DNA from: Hedera helix
Taxonomy: Eukaryota > Streptophyta > Magnoliopsida > Apiales > Araliaceae
Assembly: GCA_947179155.2 (NCBI GenBank)
Contig: OX359273.1
Span: forward strand, 37,803,023 to 37,867,022
Direction: 5' to 3'
Length of the DNA stretch: 64,000 nt
Below the pieces are notes generated by a model that searched no databases, was not told the DNA's origin, and saw only the letters and a list, made by a program, of their open reading frames with translations. The position numbers were made by a program, and so were the translations under genes. Below are positions 38,455 to 53,031 of the stretch, piece after piece. Within the stretch, counting starts at the first letter, position 1; every line of letters begins with the position of its first letter.

Positions 38455-38577
38455 CATTTTTGCTTCTATGAATTTAATTGGGTATTTTGCTTTTTGCTTC
38501 TATGAATTTAATTGGGTTTTGGGTATATTACAGTAAACGTGGTTGCTTTTTGCTTCTATGAATTTCATTGGGTTTTA
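38455..38577. repeat. Three copies of 'tttttgcttctatgaattt.attggg' in the hAT 5' region
   Basis: Three ~27-bp near-identical units precede the transposase frame, the third after a spacer of about 30 bases. A pyrimidine tract ending in ttttttag at about 38767-38774 directly before the frame could be a 3' splice site, so the repeats may lie in a 5' leader intron. Confidence 0.6.
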
Positions 38578-39531
38578 ATCTATGTTTGGACAGTTTCACA
38601 GTTTGGTGTTGCTCATTGCCTCATTTTGGTGGTTTTGACGTTTTGTAGTTCAGTAGTTGTCTAGTTGATAATTAATGACCAGTGTAGTTCATTGAATGTG
38701 ACAGTGTGACACCAAATGCCATCAACTTGCTTGCTTGATTGTTTGAATTGAATTTTTGGTTTATTATTTTTTTAGGTTAAATGTCAAACCTCGTCAAGAA
38801 TCAAATTCACAGAAAAATATATTTTCATTCTTTAAACCAACAAGTTGTGAGAAATCAAAGAATGACACTTCTTTAGCTTCCACACATATTGGGACTGCAC
38901 CTACAACTTCCGATGACAGTACTTTCATTTGGGATCCTGCCTTGCGTATTCAAATATGGGAACAACCCGTAAATAAACGGGTGGAGTTTCGGCGGAAGTT
39001 AATTAAGGCGGGGCCATATAAACCCATTCTCCAAGAGTATAAAGCTACCCATGACGAGAAACAATTGCGTCGATTTCAAAGTTCTTGGTTTATTAAATTT
39101 TCTTGGCTCGAGTATTCTCCGGAAAAAAATAGAGCATTTTGTTTCCCGTGCTTTCTTTTTGAAACTAATCCTCCAAGTCGTCCTGCATTTACTATTGATG
39201 GTTTCAATGCTTGGAAAAGGGTTAGTGGACCTAAATGTGCTTTTTTACAACACGTGGGAGGTCCCATCTCAACACACTTAAGTAACGTAAAAGCACAATA
39301 TGATTTAATGAATAGTTCTCGGCATATTGAAAGGATGTTAAATGCCCAGTCTAAAGATATGGTGATGAAGAATCAGTTGTGTCTCAAGACAACAATTGGT
39401 TGTATCTGATGGCTAGCATTTCAAGGGTGTTCTTTTAGAGGTCACGATGAATCCCCAAAATCAAGAAATAGTGGCAATTTTCTTGAACTTGTCAAGTTTT
39501 CAGCAATGTCAAATGAAAAAGTTGCTGAAGT

Positions 39532-41138
39532 TGTAATATCCCAAATATTTTAAAAATGATCTGTCAAGATATGATAAAGGTTGTTAATTTAGAAGCCTAA
39601 AAACGATTACTCAACAATACATTGAACTATATTAAAGATTAAAAACGACTCGAAACTACGATTCGTTTACGATTAGAGGTTAAACTTTTAACCTAAACTA
39701 TGTGTTATGTGATTAGTAAAGCTTGAATTGAGCTTTTAAATGTGCTATGTGAATTACTTATGTGTAGGAATTCGTGTTTCGGTTCAAGTAATTAACCTTA
39801 ACACTTATTAAAATCGAAAAGTTATTTAAAGGTTAAAACCTAAAAACCTAATTATAGGGTTTGGAAAACCTAAACTAGGGTTTGGTTAAACTTAGAAAAG
39901 GTTAAAACCTAAACCCTAAACCTAGAAACCCTAAGGGTTATAACCTAACCCTAATCACTATTCACATATACGCGTATAATACGAAAATTATACGGGTAGA
40001 ATACGAAAATAATACGAGAATAATACGAAAAGTATACGGTATAAATACGAAAAAGTCAACTGTGAATAGTAAAAGTCAAGTATACAAGTTAGTAGAGAAT
40101 TAACTAATGTTGAGTTAGTTGTTAACTCTAGTTAGTAGATAGAGTTAAAGCCTAAGCCAAGCCAAAGTCAAGCCAAAACTTGGAGCCAAAGAATAAACCA
40201 AACTTGAAGCAAAAGTTGGAGCCAAGCCAAACTTGGAGCCAAAGTATAAACCAAACTTGGAGCCAAAGTGGGAGCCAAGCCAAACTTGGAGCCAAAGTAT
40301 AAGCCAAACTTGGAGCCAAAGTTAAAGCCAAGCCAAACTTGGAGCCAAAGCTTGATTGTCATTTTTACCATTTTACCCTAGCTAACTTGGAAAATCCTAT
40401 AAATAGGAGTCTTCACTCTTCATAATCCTTACCAATTCACCAAGTAAATTAGAGCAACAAAGCTAGAGAGATATATTGATAGATTAATCTTGTTGATGAG
40501 TATTGAAGCCTTGCACAAATTGTTGTCAAAGCTTGCACTCCAAGAGGTAATCTCTAGTTGTTATTATGTAATTTTTCAATTCGTAGAGTATAGGTGAATA
40601 GCTATAATGCTCGATTTATTTTATGTCTAGAGTAGTGAAATATAAATTATAAGTAGTTATACTGTCCATTTCATTTCAAGTATTTAGTTAAAAAGCTCAA
40701 AACACAAGCCGTTACGATGTTCGCTTTTTTTTATCATTCTTCGTGTTCTTCGTGTTCTTGAGTGAAAGTCATAAATTTCCTTATAAGTAGGTTTATGATT
40801 TTGTAATTTAGTGTTATGGGATGATGAAACATGATGGTCTTCCTAAGTAATGCTTGTGGCATCAAGTTTTAGTAGTCGAAACGAAGAACGATGAAACTTT
40901 GTTCTTCGTGTTCTTCGATTCGTTCTTCGTGTTCTTGAGAAAAAGTCATAAATTTCCATATAAGTAGGTTTATGATTTTGTTATTTTTATGTTATGAAGT
41001 GATACGAAGTGTTAGAACATGTTATCTTAGCAAATTAATGCTTGAGGTATCATGTTTTACCAATCGGATCAAAGAAAGTTAAGTCTAATATAGTCGCAGA
41101 ATATTTTTGCGAATTTCCGAAAATTTAAAGCCTGAATC
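39532..41138 (+). repeat. 5' LTR of outer LARD, first part
   Basis: Continues at 51447 after the nested element. It contains the CCAAGCC-type minisatellite (40155-40355) and a TATA-like cctataaatagg at about 40397-40408. Past the promoter it contains reiterated 'gttcttcgtgttcttcg' phrases. Confidence 0.92.
40155..40355. repeat. LARD LTR minisatellite, copy 2
   Basis: Same imperfect array as at 16131-16330, located upstream of the LTR promoter. The minus-strand 67-codon frame (40371-40168) is a translation of the repeat. Confidence 0.8.
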
Positions 41139-44100
41139 TGTAACGCCCCCAAAAATCCCCGTGCTTTCGATGCGGCGGACCTTGTGCGTTAATTTCATAC
41201 ATCTATCGACTTAACCAATGATCCCATAATCATATTGGTTGAAATAGTCTTATTTTAGACTATACATTAACAATTTCTCTTAACATTGTCCCTGGATCTT
41301 AACTTGATCTCAGTCTCATAAGTATACAAGTATCAAGTTGTATTTCATCCGTATAAATGGATAAAACCATATATAACGGTTTAATTTTAACCTTAGGATT
41401 TAAATATTCTATATACGTCCACTTGTAACGGTCTCATTCGTACTACAAGTATCAATATACAAAGATATCTCTTCATATCAATAATCCTACTTATATGGTA
41501 TTCAGAATAGTAATAACGAGTTATACCTGGGTCCGAGGAACCTTAACGATGGATTTGACCAGTCAACATCGCTTAGTTCTGTCTCAGACGTACAGCACTC
41601 ACAAGTTATTTACCGATCCTCATCCAGATAAATAGATCATTATCAATACTATGTTAAATTTTAACAATTCTAGGTTATATCAAAATAAAGACATAACAAC
41701 ATTCTGATGATAATTATTTATATCATTCATTCAATATTCGGTTACATGTTTGTTTGTTCGTATTACAACAGTCATTATGACATATACAAATACAATCAAT
41801 TTACATGAAAACCTAATCTATGCTGCATCTTTAAGTTCATGATCTTCTTAACGTTCATCTTTAATCTGCAAATAAGGTTTTATTTGCAAGAATGAGCACG
41901 ACGGCTCAGCAAGTCTAACATATAGCACATACGCAGTTTATGCTTTCATATAAACTTTAACATGCATTGACTGAACATAATTCTCTATTTAATATCACAT
42001 ATAACTCACGTTCCAATAATTTATATCACATTGATACACAAAGTGTATAAATCATGTTCATAACTCGTAAACATAACGCATAACAGTTAGAAGGCTTGTA
42101 AACATCAGTTAAAGACTTCACATATCATCTATTGCATAATAACATAACATTATACATCTCATTTATCATTTTAACAATACTAAACAAGTAGCACATAGCA
42201 AGAGTTAGAAGACTTGCCTTGAAACCATGTTAGGGTTTTCCCGGGAAATCGTTAAACGCCTACAAAAAGGGTTACGCGACCCCGAATGTTAGTTTATCAA
42301 ATTTTCCTTTTGAATAAGTCTTAGAATAACTTAACTACACTATTTTCATAGGTGAAATTATTTGGAAAATTGGCTAACTCAAAAACTCATTTTTAAGCCA
42401 AATTTTCGGATTTGGGCAGATTGTTGGACTGCCAGACCCCGGCTCGGTTAAACGGCCATAACTTCTTCGTTTTAAAACATTTTTGAGTCGTTCAAAATTT
42501 CACGCGTTCGTAACTTCCGTACCTACAACTTTCATTCAGACCAAAGTTCGAGATTCCTTACTGATTTACACATATTTCCCAGTAATGGGACTGATCTAAA
42601 ACTGATTCATATTTCTGACCTCTTTTATAGTGACAGCCATAACTTTGTCATACGAAAATATTTTTGAGTGATTCTTGAGTCTAAATTGCTTAGAATTTCA
42701 TGATATACAACTTTCATTTAGGTTTCTAAGGCATATTAAGACTTTAAAATTTCGGATTTTAGCAAAAATATTCTGCGAGTATATTAAGCTTAACTTTCTT
42801 TGATCCGATTGGTAAAACATGATACCTCAAGCATTAATTTGCTAAGATAACATGTTCTAACACTCCGTATCACTTCATAACATAAAAATAACAAAATCAT
42901 AAACCTACTTATATAAGATTTTATGACTTTTTCTCAAGAACACGAAGAACGAATCGAAGAACACGAAGAACAAAGTTTCATCGTTCTTCGTTTCGACTAC
43001 TAAAACTTGATGCCACAAGCATTATTTAGCAAGGCCATCATGTTTCATCATCCCATAACACTAAAGTACCAAATCGTAAACCTACTTATGTAGAAATTAT
43101 GACTTTTGCTCAAGAACACACGAAGAACACGAAGAACGAAAAATCGTACATGGTAACGACTTATGTTCTTGAGCTTTTGGATTTCATACTTGAAATAATT
43201 TGAGCATTATAACTGCTTACATATGTGATTATAACACTTTATAATTGACAAAATTTGGTCATTATAACGACGTGTTTACTTAATTATAACAATTTATAAT
43301 AATACTCCAGAACATACGAAGAACACGGAGAACGGATAAACCGTACATGGATACGACGTATGTTCTTGAACTTTAAACTATGAAATGAAATTTGACATAA
43401 CAACGACTTGCTCAAGTCATAAGGAACACGCAGAACGAAAAATCGTACATGGCTACGACTTATGTTCTTGAGCCTCATCGATAAAAATAAACATTACAAT
43501 AACTAAGAATCGTACCTTTTGTTATTGCAAGCTTTAACTATTTCTTTGCAATCGATTCTTGTCTCACAAGAACTCTCTCTATATTTGCTCTTTAGCTTTC
43601 AAAAATGGTAAAGAACTAATGAACTTAAGCCTTCTATTTATAGGAAAACCAAGGGTCGGGGTAGTTTGGTCATTAGTTTAAAAGCTAAGGGCATTTTAGT
43701 CATTTCGCACATTATTTAATTAATAAAACTAGAATAATATCTAGATATTTTCCAAGCTAAGCTTCTAGAAGCTTCCCGAGCTGTTTTGTCATTATTTCTT
43801 CCGATTTCGGTATATCGGATAAATCGCGTGCGATTAATTTAAAATATTTCGCATTAGTAATATAAGTTTTAATTACTTATACGTATTTTATTAATAAAAT
43901 ACATCATACAGTATTAATATGATGTCTCGTCTGACCCTCAAAGTTTTCCTTGAATTAATCTCGGATAATCTTCCGTGTATTTTTCTCAAATACACCTACC
44001 GGGCGACGCGATTGATAAATTTCTTTCATTCTAGACACTAATTATGATTGAATAATATAATTAGGTATTAATCTGATAAATTTGATTATTCAAATTTAAT

Positions 44101-45260
44101 GTTAACCTATCTCATGATCCGTTTGATGAAAACAATACGGATGAATTAGCAGTTAATTATATAACAGTCTGATTCCAACTAATTTGGTTAACTTCTACTG
44201 ATTTAAAAATTTGATATTACTGAGTTTTGTTCCGAATGAACACTTTTATGTAAAGTGAAAAGTCCAAAAGACTTGGCACGTTTTTCGGTGAATAGTGTTT
44301 TTGACGACCATTTCTCAGAAAATGGTTAGAAGACCAAAAAGTCAAAAATAATATTTATTTTTGTCTTTTCCCTATTTCGTCTTATTCCCGACACACTTTT
44401 CGAGAAAATCTTGTATTGCTTATTACGCACCGGTGTTGCATACAAACACTGTATCCATCAACGGTTTGATCAAAAACGGAAAGCGTTTTCGTTTGAAGAG
44501 CGATTTACGTTTTATTTATGGAAAAATATAAGTGGCTCCCTGGTATCTATTCCCCGTATAAATGCTATATCGTGAAATAGAAAAAGTCCAAACGTTGAAA
44601 AAAAACGTTCAAAAAGACGACAAACGTTTTCTCGTAAATCGCGTCTTTTTCCTCAAAAATTTTTATTGATTCCCTGGCATCTAAACCTCATATTATCACT
44701 ATGTCGTGAAATACAAGAAGTCCTACAGATGAAAGAAACGATCAAACGAATGAAAAACGTTTCTTCGTGAATAGTGCTTTTTACACGTTTTTCGAGAAAA
44801 ACTTTTACTGACTATTACGTGTTTTTAAAGCGTGGGAAGGTTGAATCTTGAAACAGAATGTCAATTTAACCTTCACATTTTGCTCAAGGGCCTAGGTTAT
44901 TTTCTAGGGTTTAGACCCTAGGGTTTAGGTTTTAACTCTTTTTCCAATTTAGATTTTTGCCCTAAATTGACTTCTGATTTTTAATAAGTGTTAAGGTTAA
45001 CTACTTGAACCAAAACACAAAATCCTACACATAGATATTTCATACAACACATTTAAAAGCTCAATTCAAGCTTTAATAATCACATAACACATAGTTTAGG
45101 TTAAAGAATTTAACCTCTTAGTTGTATACGATCGTAGTTTCGAGTCGTATATATTCTTTAAGATAGCTCAAGGTATGCTTGAGCAATCAATCTTAGGTTT
45201 TGAATTGACAACCTTGCTTAGATCTTGTTAGATCACTTTTGAAATATTTGGGATATTACA
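41139..45260 (-). repeat. 3' LTR of the nested LARD
   Basis: 4122 bp. TATA-like on the minus strand at about 43636-43645 (complement of tatttatagg). It is related to the outer LARD's LTR at both ends but replaces the minisatellite part with about 0.9 kb of other sequence, so it is a distinct subfamily. Confidence 0.92.
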
Positions 45261-47304
45261 TTCAACCCAACTTACAGGAATTTCGTCCTCGAAATTAACT
45301 TTACAATTACTTTAGTCATTTAATATCATATTTATAAGTGCTATAAATATTTAGGATATTACATTCTCTCCTTCTTATCAGAATTTCGTCCTCGAAATTA
45401 TAATATAATCATCTCCAATTTACTCTTCAATATGAATTTTCTAAATTCATCTTTTACTCACATTAAACCTCCAATACTTTGATTAGGTCTAAACAATGTT
45501 CACTTATCTCTACACATTTCCTTTCATAACTCTAGGTTTTAAACCTCTTTTCATACTCGACATTCAGTCTCATTCTTCCTTTATCTTGGATTCTTCTCAC
45601 TTATACAGCGGTCAATGAAGACCTTTACCTTATTCAAAAACTATGAATACTATATAACCCATAATTTTTAAATCATCATCCGGACTGGAAAACCATATCT
45701 TGTGTAGCAATCAATTAAGATTGAGAACACTTCATACTTTGTGTAGCAATCAATTAAGATTGAGAACACCATACATTGTGTAACAATCAATTAAGATCGA
45801 GAACACACATACGTTGTACTTTAGGTGATCAGCCTGTCGTACCATATAAGACGCGGTTTATTGCGTCTATCGAATTCCTACGTCCGTTCTTTTTTCATAA
45901 CCAAAGGTGTCTAGCCGAAACAATTGGCATTGACTAATATTTAAACCATTCAAACTTTTTGAAAAGCAATTTTATGACTGTATACCGCACCTTGCAAAGT
46001 GCGTTGATGACTCATCATGTATCATCTTCACACCAGGTTAAATGGGGTGTTGATGAATAAATCATTTTTATTCTTCACATTAAATCCGTCTAGCCAAAAC
46101 AATTAGCATAGACATATGAATAACATAGCTAGTGAAGAACTAACAAAATTTTCCAGTTCAACTAGTGAACCACTCTTTTCAAAGGCACACAAGTGCGAAT
46201 AATCATGAAGATCTAGCATAGCTAGAAGATTTTTGAAATACCCTCAATCCTCTATCTTTTCCATTATTCTCTAACCATAACACAAGTTTTGCAAATATAT
46301 AGTAATATAGTAAACTGATTGATTGTATTAAACCAAGTACAAACAAATATATTAGTTCCCCTTCTCATCAACATGGAATTGAAATGTCTCAGCGCACATT
46401 GGTACTGATCAATATCGCACTGAATAGACAAATCGTAGCCGCATCTCACAAGTCGGTTCGACTAACATATCATAGCCCAAGTTCATAACAAGGGTTCGTT
46501 CGCTCAGTAACTAACATACAAATATTTTTAAAACTATAGTTATGACGTAACAACTACTAACTAATCAATATACATATGAGAAAAGAATCACCTTCTCAAA
46601 ATATATACAAAGAAGAGTTTGACACAAGATTTTAATTTACTTATCAATATAGCAAACTGAGTTATTCCTCCACCCAAGAACTAATGAATCAGTTCCCCGT
46701 CTCATCAACACTATCCTCAAATGATTTCATTCAGTGTGTAACCCATTTTGAGAACACTGACCATGAATCATTCATACCAACAGTGTAGTTAGATCGGTTC
46801 TCTGAAGCATATTAAACTCTTTCCCATACAAGAGAGTCGTTCTACTCAGTTTTACTAATATGAGTTTTCAATTGAAATCCCTAATCGTTCTATAACTATC
46901 TTAGTCACTTTCTTTTCTTAATTCATTCCTTCATCATTTACATTCCTTATGAGTTTACTCATCTTTTTTTTTTAGGTATAATTACACAACATACCATACA
47001 CACCATTTCATTTTTTTTTATGAAACGGTTTCACACAAAAACTAATAAGATTATTTTATCTTATTGCTTGCTTTGAGAACTCATTCAGAGTCCATTTATC
47101 TTCAGATATTCTCGTAAAGAGTTTATCTTTATTCATTATATTTCTTTTCACATAATATTTTTTTTGTATTAAGATTTAATAAGATTTATGCATATCTTTT
47201 AATTATTTACAGACTCTTCACAAGTCCATTTCTTCTTAATCCATCAGATTATACTCCAAGGTACTTGTTACCTCAAAACTATAATCCACTGCTCTGATAC
47301 CAAC
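45261..47304 (-). other. Internal region of the nested LARD, non-coding
   Basis: 2.04 kb without an open frame of more than about 60 codons. It includes one extra 103-bp pre-LTR unit (45261-45363) and three ~29-bp repeats of 'gtgtagcaatcaattaag' (45702-45806). Long stretches match the outer LARD's interior in reverse. Confidence 0.85.
47281..47302 (-). other. Primer-binding site for tRNA-iMet (nested LARD)
   Basis: On the minus strand this reads TGGTATCAGAGCAGTGG two bases inside the 5' LTR, a canonical initiator-methionine tRNA complement. Confidence 0.9.
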
Positions 47305-50300
47305 TGTAACGCCCCCAAAAATCCCCGTGCTTTCGATGCGGCGGACCTTGTGCGTTAATTTCATACATCTATCGACTTAACCAATGATCCCATAATCATA
47401 TTGGTTGAAATAGTCTTATTTTAGACTATACATTAACAATTTCTCTTAACATTGTCCCTGGATCTTAACTTGATCTCAGTCTCATAAGTATACAAGTATC
47501 AACTTGTATTTCATCCGTATAAATGGATAAAACCATATATAACGGTTTAATTTTAACCTTAGGATTTAAATATTCTATATACGTCCACTTGTAACGGTCT
47601 CATTCGTACTACAAGTATCAATATACAAAGATATCTCTTCATATCAATAATCCTACTTATATGGTATTCAGAATAGTAATAACGAGTTATACCTGGGTCC
47701 GAGGAACCTTAACGATGGATTTGACCAGTCAACATCGCTTAGTTCTGTCTCAGATGTACAGCACTCACAAGTTATTTACCGATCCTCATCCAGATAAATA
47801 GATCATTATCAATACTATGTTAAATTTTAACAATTCTAGGTTATATCAAAATAAAGACATAACAACATTCTGATGATAATTATTTATATCATTCATTCAA
47901 TATTCGGTTACATGTTTGTTTGTTCGTATTACAACAGTCATTATGACATATACAAATACAATCAATTTACATGAAAACCTAATCTATGCTGCATCTTTAA
48001 GTTCATGATCTTCTTAACGTTCATCTTTAATCTGCAAATAAGGTTTTATTTGCAAGAATGAGCACGACGGCTCAGCAAGTCTAACATATAGCACATACGC
48101 AGTTTATGCTTTCATATAAACTTTAACATGCATTGACTGAACATAATTCTCTATTTAATATCACATATAACTCACGTTCCAATAATTTATATCACATTGA
48201 TACACAAAGTGTATAAATCATGTTCATAACTCGTAAACATAACGCATAACAGTTAGAAGGCTTGTAAACATCAGTTAAAGACTTCACATATCATCTATTG
48301 CATAATAACATAACATTATACATCTCATTTATCATTTTAACAATACTAAACAAGTAGCACATAGCAAGAGTTAGAAGACTTGCCTTGAAACCATGTTAGG
48401 GTTTTCCCGGGAAATCGTTAAACGCCTACAAAAAGGGTTACGCGACCCCGAATGTTAGTTTATCAAATTTTCCTTTTGAATAAGTCTTAGAATAACTTAA
48501 CTACACTATTTTCATAGGTGAAATTATTTGGAAAATTGGCTAACTCAAAAACTCATTTTTAAGCCAAATTTTCGGATTTGGGCAGATTGTTGGACTGCCA
48601 GACCCCGGCTCGGTTAAACGGCCATAACTTCTTCGTTTTAAAACATTTTTGAGTCGTTCAAAATTTCACGCGTTCGTAACTTCCGTACCTACAACTTTCA
48701 TTCAGACCAAAGTTCGAGATTCCTTACTGATTTACACATATTTCCCAGTAATGGGACTGATCTAAAACTGATTCATATTTCTGACCTCTTTTATAGTGAC
48801 AGCCATAACTTTGTCATACGAAAATATTTTTGAGTGATTCTTGAGTCTAAATTGCTTAGAATTTCATGATATACAACTTTCATTTAGGTTTCTAAGGCAT
48901 ATTAAGACTTTAAAATTTCGGATTTTAGCAAAAATATTCTGCGAGTATATTAAGCTTAACTTTCTTTGATCCGATTGGTAAAACATGATACCTCAAGCAT
49001 TAATTTGCTAAGATAACATGTTCTAACACTCCGTATCACTTCATAACATAAAAATAACAAAATCATAAACCTACTTATATAAGATTTTATGACTTTTTCT
49101 CAAGAACACGAAGAACGAATCGAAGAACACGAAGAACAAAGTTTCATCGTTCTTCGTTTCGACTACTAAAACTTGATGCCACAAGCATTATTTAGCAAGG
49201 CCATCATGTTTCATCATCCCATAACACTAAATTACCAAATCATAAACCTACTTATGTAGAAATTATGACTTTTGCTCAAGAACACACGAAGAACACGAAG
49301 AACGAAAAATCGTACATGGTAACGACTTATGTTCTTGAGCTTTTGGATTTCATACTTGAAATAATTTGAGCATTATAACTGCTTACATATGTGATTATAA
49401 CACTTTATAATTGACAAAATTTGGTCATTATAACGACGTGTTTACTTAATTATAACAATTTATAATAATACTCCAGAACATACGAAGAACACGGAGAACG
49501 GATAAACCGTACATGGATACGACGTATGTTCTTGAACTTTAAACTATGAAATGAAATTTGACATAACAACGACTTGCTCAAGTCATAAGGAACACGCAGA
49601 ACGAAAAATCGTACATGGCTACGACTTATGTTCTTGAGCCTCATCGATAAAAATAAACATTACAATAACTAAGAATCGTACCTTTTGTTATTGCAAGCTT
49701 TAACTATTTCTTTGCAATCGATTCTTGTCTCACAAGAACTCTCTCTATATTTGCTCTTTAGCTTTCAAAAATGGTAAAGAACTAATGAACTTAAGCCTTC
49801 TATTTATAGGAAAACCAAGGGTCGGGGTAGTTTGGTCATTAGTTTAAAAGCTAAGGGCATTTTAGTCATTTCGCACATTATTTAATTAATAAAACTAGAA
49901 TAATATCTAGATATTTTCCAAGCCAAGCTTCTAGAAGCTTCCCGAGCTGTTTTGTCATTATTTCTTCCGATTTCGGTATATCGGATAAATCGCGTGCGAT
50001 TAATTTAAAATATTTCGCATTAGTAATATAAGTTTTAATTACTTATACGTATTTTATTAATAAAATACATCATACAGTATTAATATGATGTCTCGTCTGA
50101 CCCTCAAAGTTTTCCTTGAATTAATCTCGGATAATCTTCCGTGTATTTTTCTCAAATACACCTACCGGGCGACGCGATTGATAAATTTCTTTCATTCTAG
50201 ACACTAATTATGATTGAATAATATAATTAGGTATTAATCTGATAAATTTGATTATTCAAATTTAATGTTAACCTATCTCATGATCCGTTTGATGAAAACA

Positions 50301-51441
50301 ATACGGATGAATTAGCAGTTAATTATATAACAGTCTGATTCCAACTAATTTGGTTAACTTCTACTGATTTAAAAATTTGATATTACTGAGTTTTGTTCCG
50401 AATGAACACTTTTATGTAAAGTGAAAAGTCCAAAAGACTTGGCACGTTTTTCGGTGAATAGTGTTTTTGACGACCATTTCTCAGAAAATGGTTAGAAGAC
50501 CAAAAAGTCAAAAATAATATTTATTTTTGTCTTTTCCCTATTTCGTCTTATTCCCGACACACTTTTCGAGAAAATCTTTTATTGCTTATTACGCACCGGT
50601 GTTGCATACAAACACTGTATCCATCAACGGTTTGATCAAAAACGGAAAGCGTTTTCGTTTGAAGAGCGATTTACGTTTTATTTATGGAAAAATATAAGTG
50701 GCTCCCTGGTATCTATTCCCCGTATAAATGCTATATCGTGAAATAGAAAAAGTCCAAACGTTGAAAAAAAACGTTCAAAAAGACGACAAACGTTTTCTCG
50801 TAAATCGTGTCTTTTTCGTCTTTTTCCTCAAAAATTTTTATTGATTCCCTGGCATCTAAACCTCATATTATCACTATGTCGTGAAATACAAGAAGTCCTA
50901 CAGATGAAAGAAACGATCAAACGAATGAAAAACGTTTCTTCGTGAATAGTGCTTTTTACACGTTTTTCGAGAAAAACTTTTACTGACTATTACGTGTTTT
51001 TAAAGCGTGGGAAGGTTGAATCTTGAAACAGAATGTCAATTTAACCTTCACATTTTGCTCAAGGGCCTAGGTTATTTTCTAGGGTTTAGACCCTAGGGTT
51101 AGGGTTTAGGTTTTAACTCTTTTTCCAATTTAGGTTTTTGCCCTAAATTGACTTCTGATTTTTAATAAGTGTTAAGGTTAACTACTTGAACCAAAACACA
51201 AAATCCTACACATAGATATTTCATACAACACATTTAAAAGCTCAATTCAAGCTTTAATAATCACATAACACATAGTTTAGGTTAAAGAATTTAACCTCTT
51301 AGTTGTATACGATCGTAGTTTCGAGTCGTATATATTCTTTAAGATAGCTCAAGGTATGCTTGAGCAATCAATCTTAGGTTTTGAATTGACAACCTTGCTT
51401 AGATCTTGTTAGATCACTTTTGAAATATTTGGGATATTACA
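47305..51441 (-). repeat. 5' LTR of the nested LARD
   Basis: 4137 bp and nearly identical to 41139-45260. Relative to that copy it carries a 9-bp duplication near 50815 and a 6-bp telomere-like 'agggtt' unit near 51099. Confidence 0.92.
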
Positions 51442-51446
51442 GAATC

Positions 51447-53031
51447 TGCCTTAGAAACCTAAATAAAAGTTGTAGCTCATGAAATTCTAAGCAATTTAGA
51501 CTCAAGAATCACTCAAAAATGTTTTTGTATGACAAAGTTATGGCTGTTACTATAAAAGAGGTCAGAAATATGAATCAGTTTTAGAGCAGTCACCTTTAGG
51601 CAGAAATCTGTACAAATCTGTCAGGAATTTCGTACTTTGGTCTAAATATTAATTGTAGAGACGGAAGTTACGAACGCGTGGAATTTTGAACGACTAAAAA
51701 ATGTTTTTAAACGAAGAAGTTATGGCCGTTTAACTGAGCCGGGGTCTGGCAGTCCAACAATCTGCCCAAATCCGAAATTTTGGCTTAAAAATGAGTTTTT
51801 GAGTTAGCCAATTTTCCAAATAATTCCACCTATTGAAAGAGTTTAAATAAGTTAAATATAAGACTTATGAAATTATATAATACGATGAATCTAACCGCTT
51901 ATGCACTAAATGACTGTGTAGGGTTTAACGCTCCGCCGGAAAGCCCTAGTTTCAATTTGAGGCAAGTTCTAAACTTTTATGTGTTATTTAGTATGTTCTA
52001 AGATTGTTCATGTTATTATGTGATGGTTTGTATGTGAAAGTACATGAATGAAGGTCTTATGTGATTAAATGATTAAGTGTTAGTTATTGATTAACTGTTA
52101 AATGTTAATTGATATTTGATGATGCATATGAGTATGTATAAAATATGTTTATTGTTAAGCATAAATTAATATGATTATTAACTGAGATGTATGTTCAGTC
52201 AAAGCATGTTAAAGTTTATATGAAAGCATAAACTGTGTATGTGATAATATGTTAGACTTGCTGAGCCGTCGTGCTCATTCTTGCGAATAAAACCTTATTT
52301 GCAGATTAAAGATGAACGTTAAGAAGATCTTGAACGTAAAGATGAAGCGTAGATTAGGTTTTCATGTTTATTACTTGTATTTGTATAAGTCATAATGACT
52401 GTTGTAATACGAACAAACAAACATGTAACCGAATATTGAATGAATGATATAAATTATTATCATCAGGATGTTGCTATTTCTTTAAATTTGATATAATGTA
52501 GAATTGTTAAATATTAAAACAATGTTGATAATGATCTATTTATCTGGATGAGGATCGGTAAATAACTTGTGAGTGCTGTACATCTGAGACAGAACTAAGC
52601 GATGTTGACTGGTCAAATCCATCGTTAAGGTTCCTCGGACCCAGGTATAACTCGTTATTACTATTCTGAATATCATATAAGTAGGATTATTGATATGAAG
52701 AGATATCTTTGTATATTGATACTTGTAGTACGAATGAGACCGTTACAAGTGGACGTATATAGAATATTTAAATCCTAAGGTTAAAATTAAACCGTTATAT
52801 ATGGTTTTATCCATTTATATGGATGAAATACAAGTTGATACTTGTATACTTATGAGACTGAGATCAAGTTAAGATCCAGGGACAAAGTTAAGAGAAAATT
52901 TTAATGTATAGTCTAAAATAAGACTAATTCAACCAATATGATTATGGGATCATTGGTTAAGTCGATAGAGGTACGAAGTTAACGCACAAGGTCCGCCGCG
53001 TGGAAAGCGCGGGGATTTTGGGGGTGTTACA
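51447..53031 (+). repeat. 5' LTR of outer LARD, second part
   Basis: Resumes with 'tgccttagaaacctaaat' and ends GGGGGTGTTACA. Matches 56904-58487 almost base for base. Confidence 0.92.

Larger units (their letters stand above)
41139..51441 (-). mobile_element. Nested LARD-like LTR element, reverse orientation, TSD GAATC
   Basis: 10.3 kb. The plus-strand ends are TGTAACGCCCC and GGGATATTACA, so in its own orientation it begins TGTAATATCCC like the outer element. The duplication gaatc is at 41134-41138 and 51442-51446, and the outer LTR reads continuously when the element is removed. The two LTRs (4122 and 4137 bp) differ by about nine substitutions plus indels of 9 and 6 bp by eye (roughly 99.8% identical), so insertion was very recent. 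The 2.04-kb interior is non-coding. Confidence 0.93.

Noticed and set aside
43284..43478. 64-codon minus-strand frame repeated at 49450-49644
   Set aside because: Both are the same position in the two LTRs of the nested LARD. The sequence consists of promoter-proximal 'gttcttcgtg'-type repeats, with no protein-like features.
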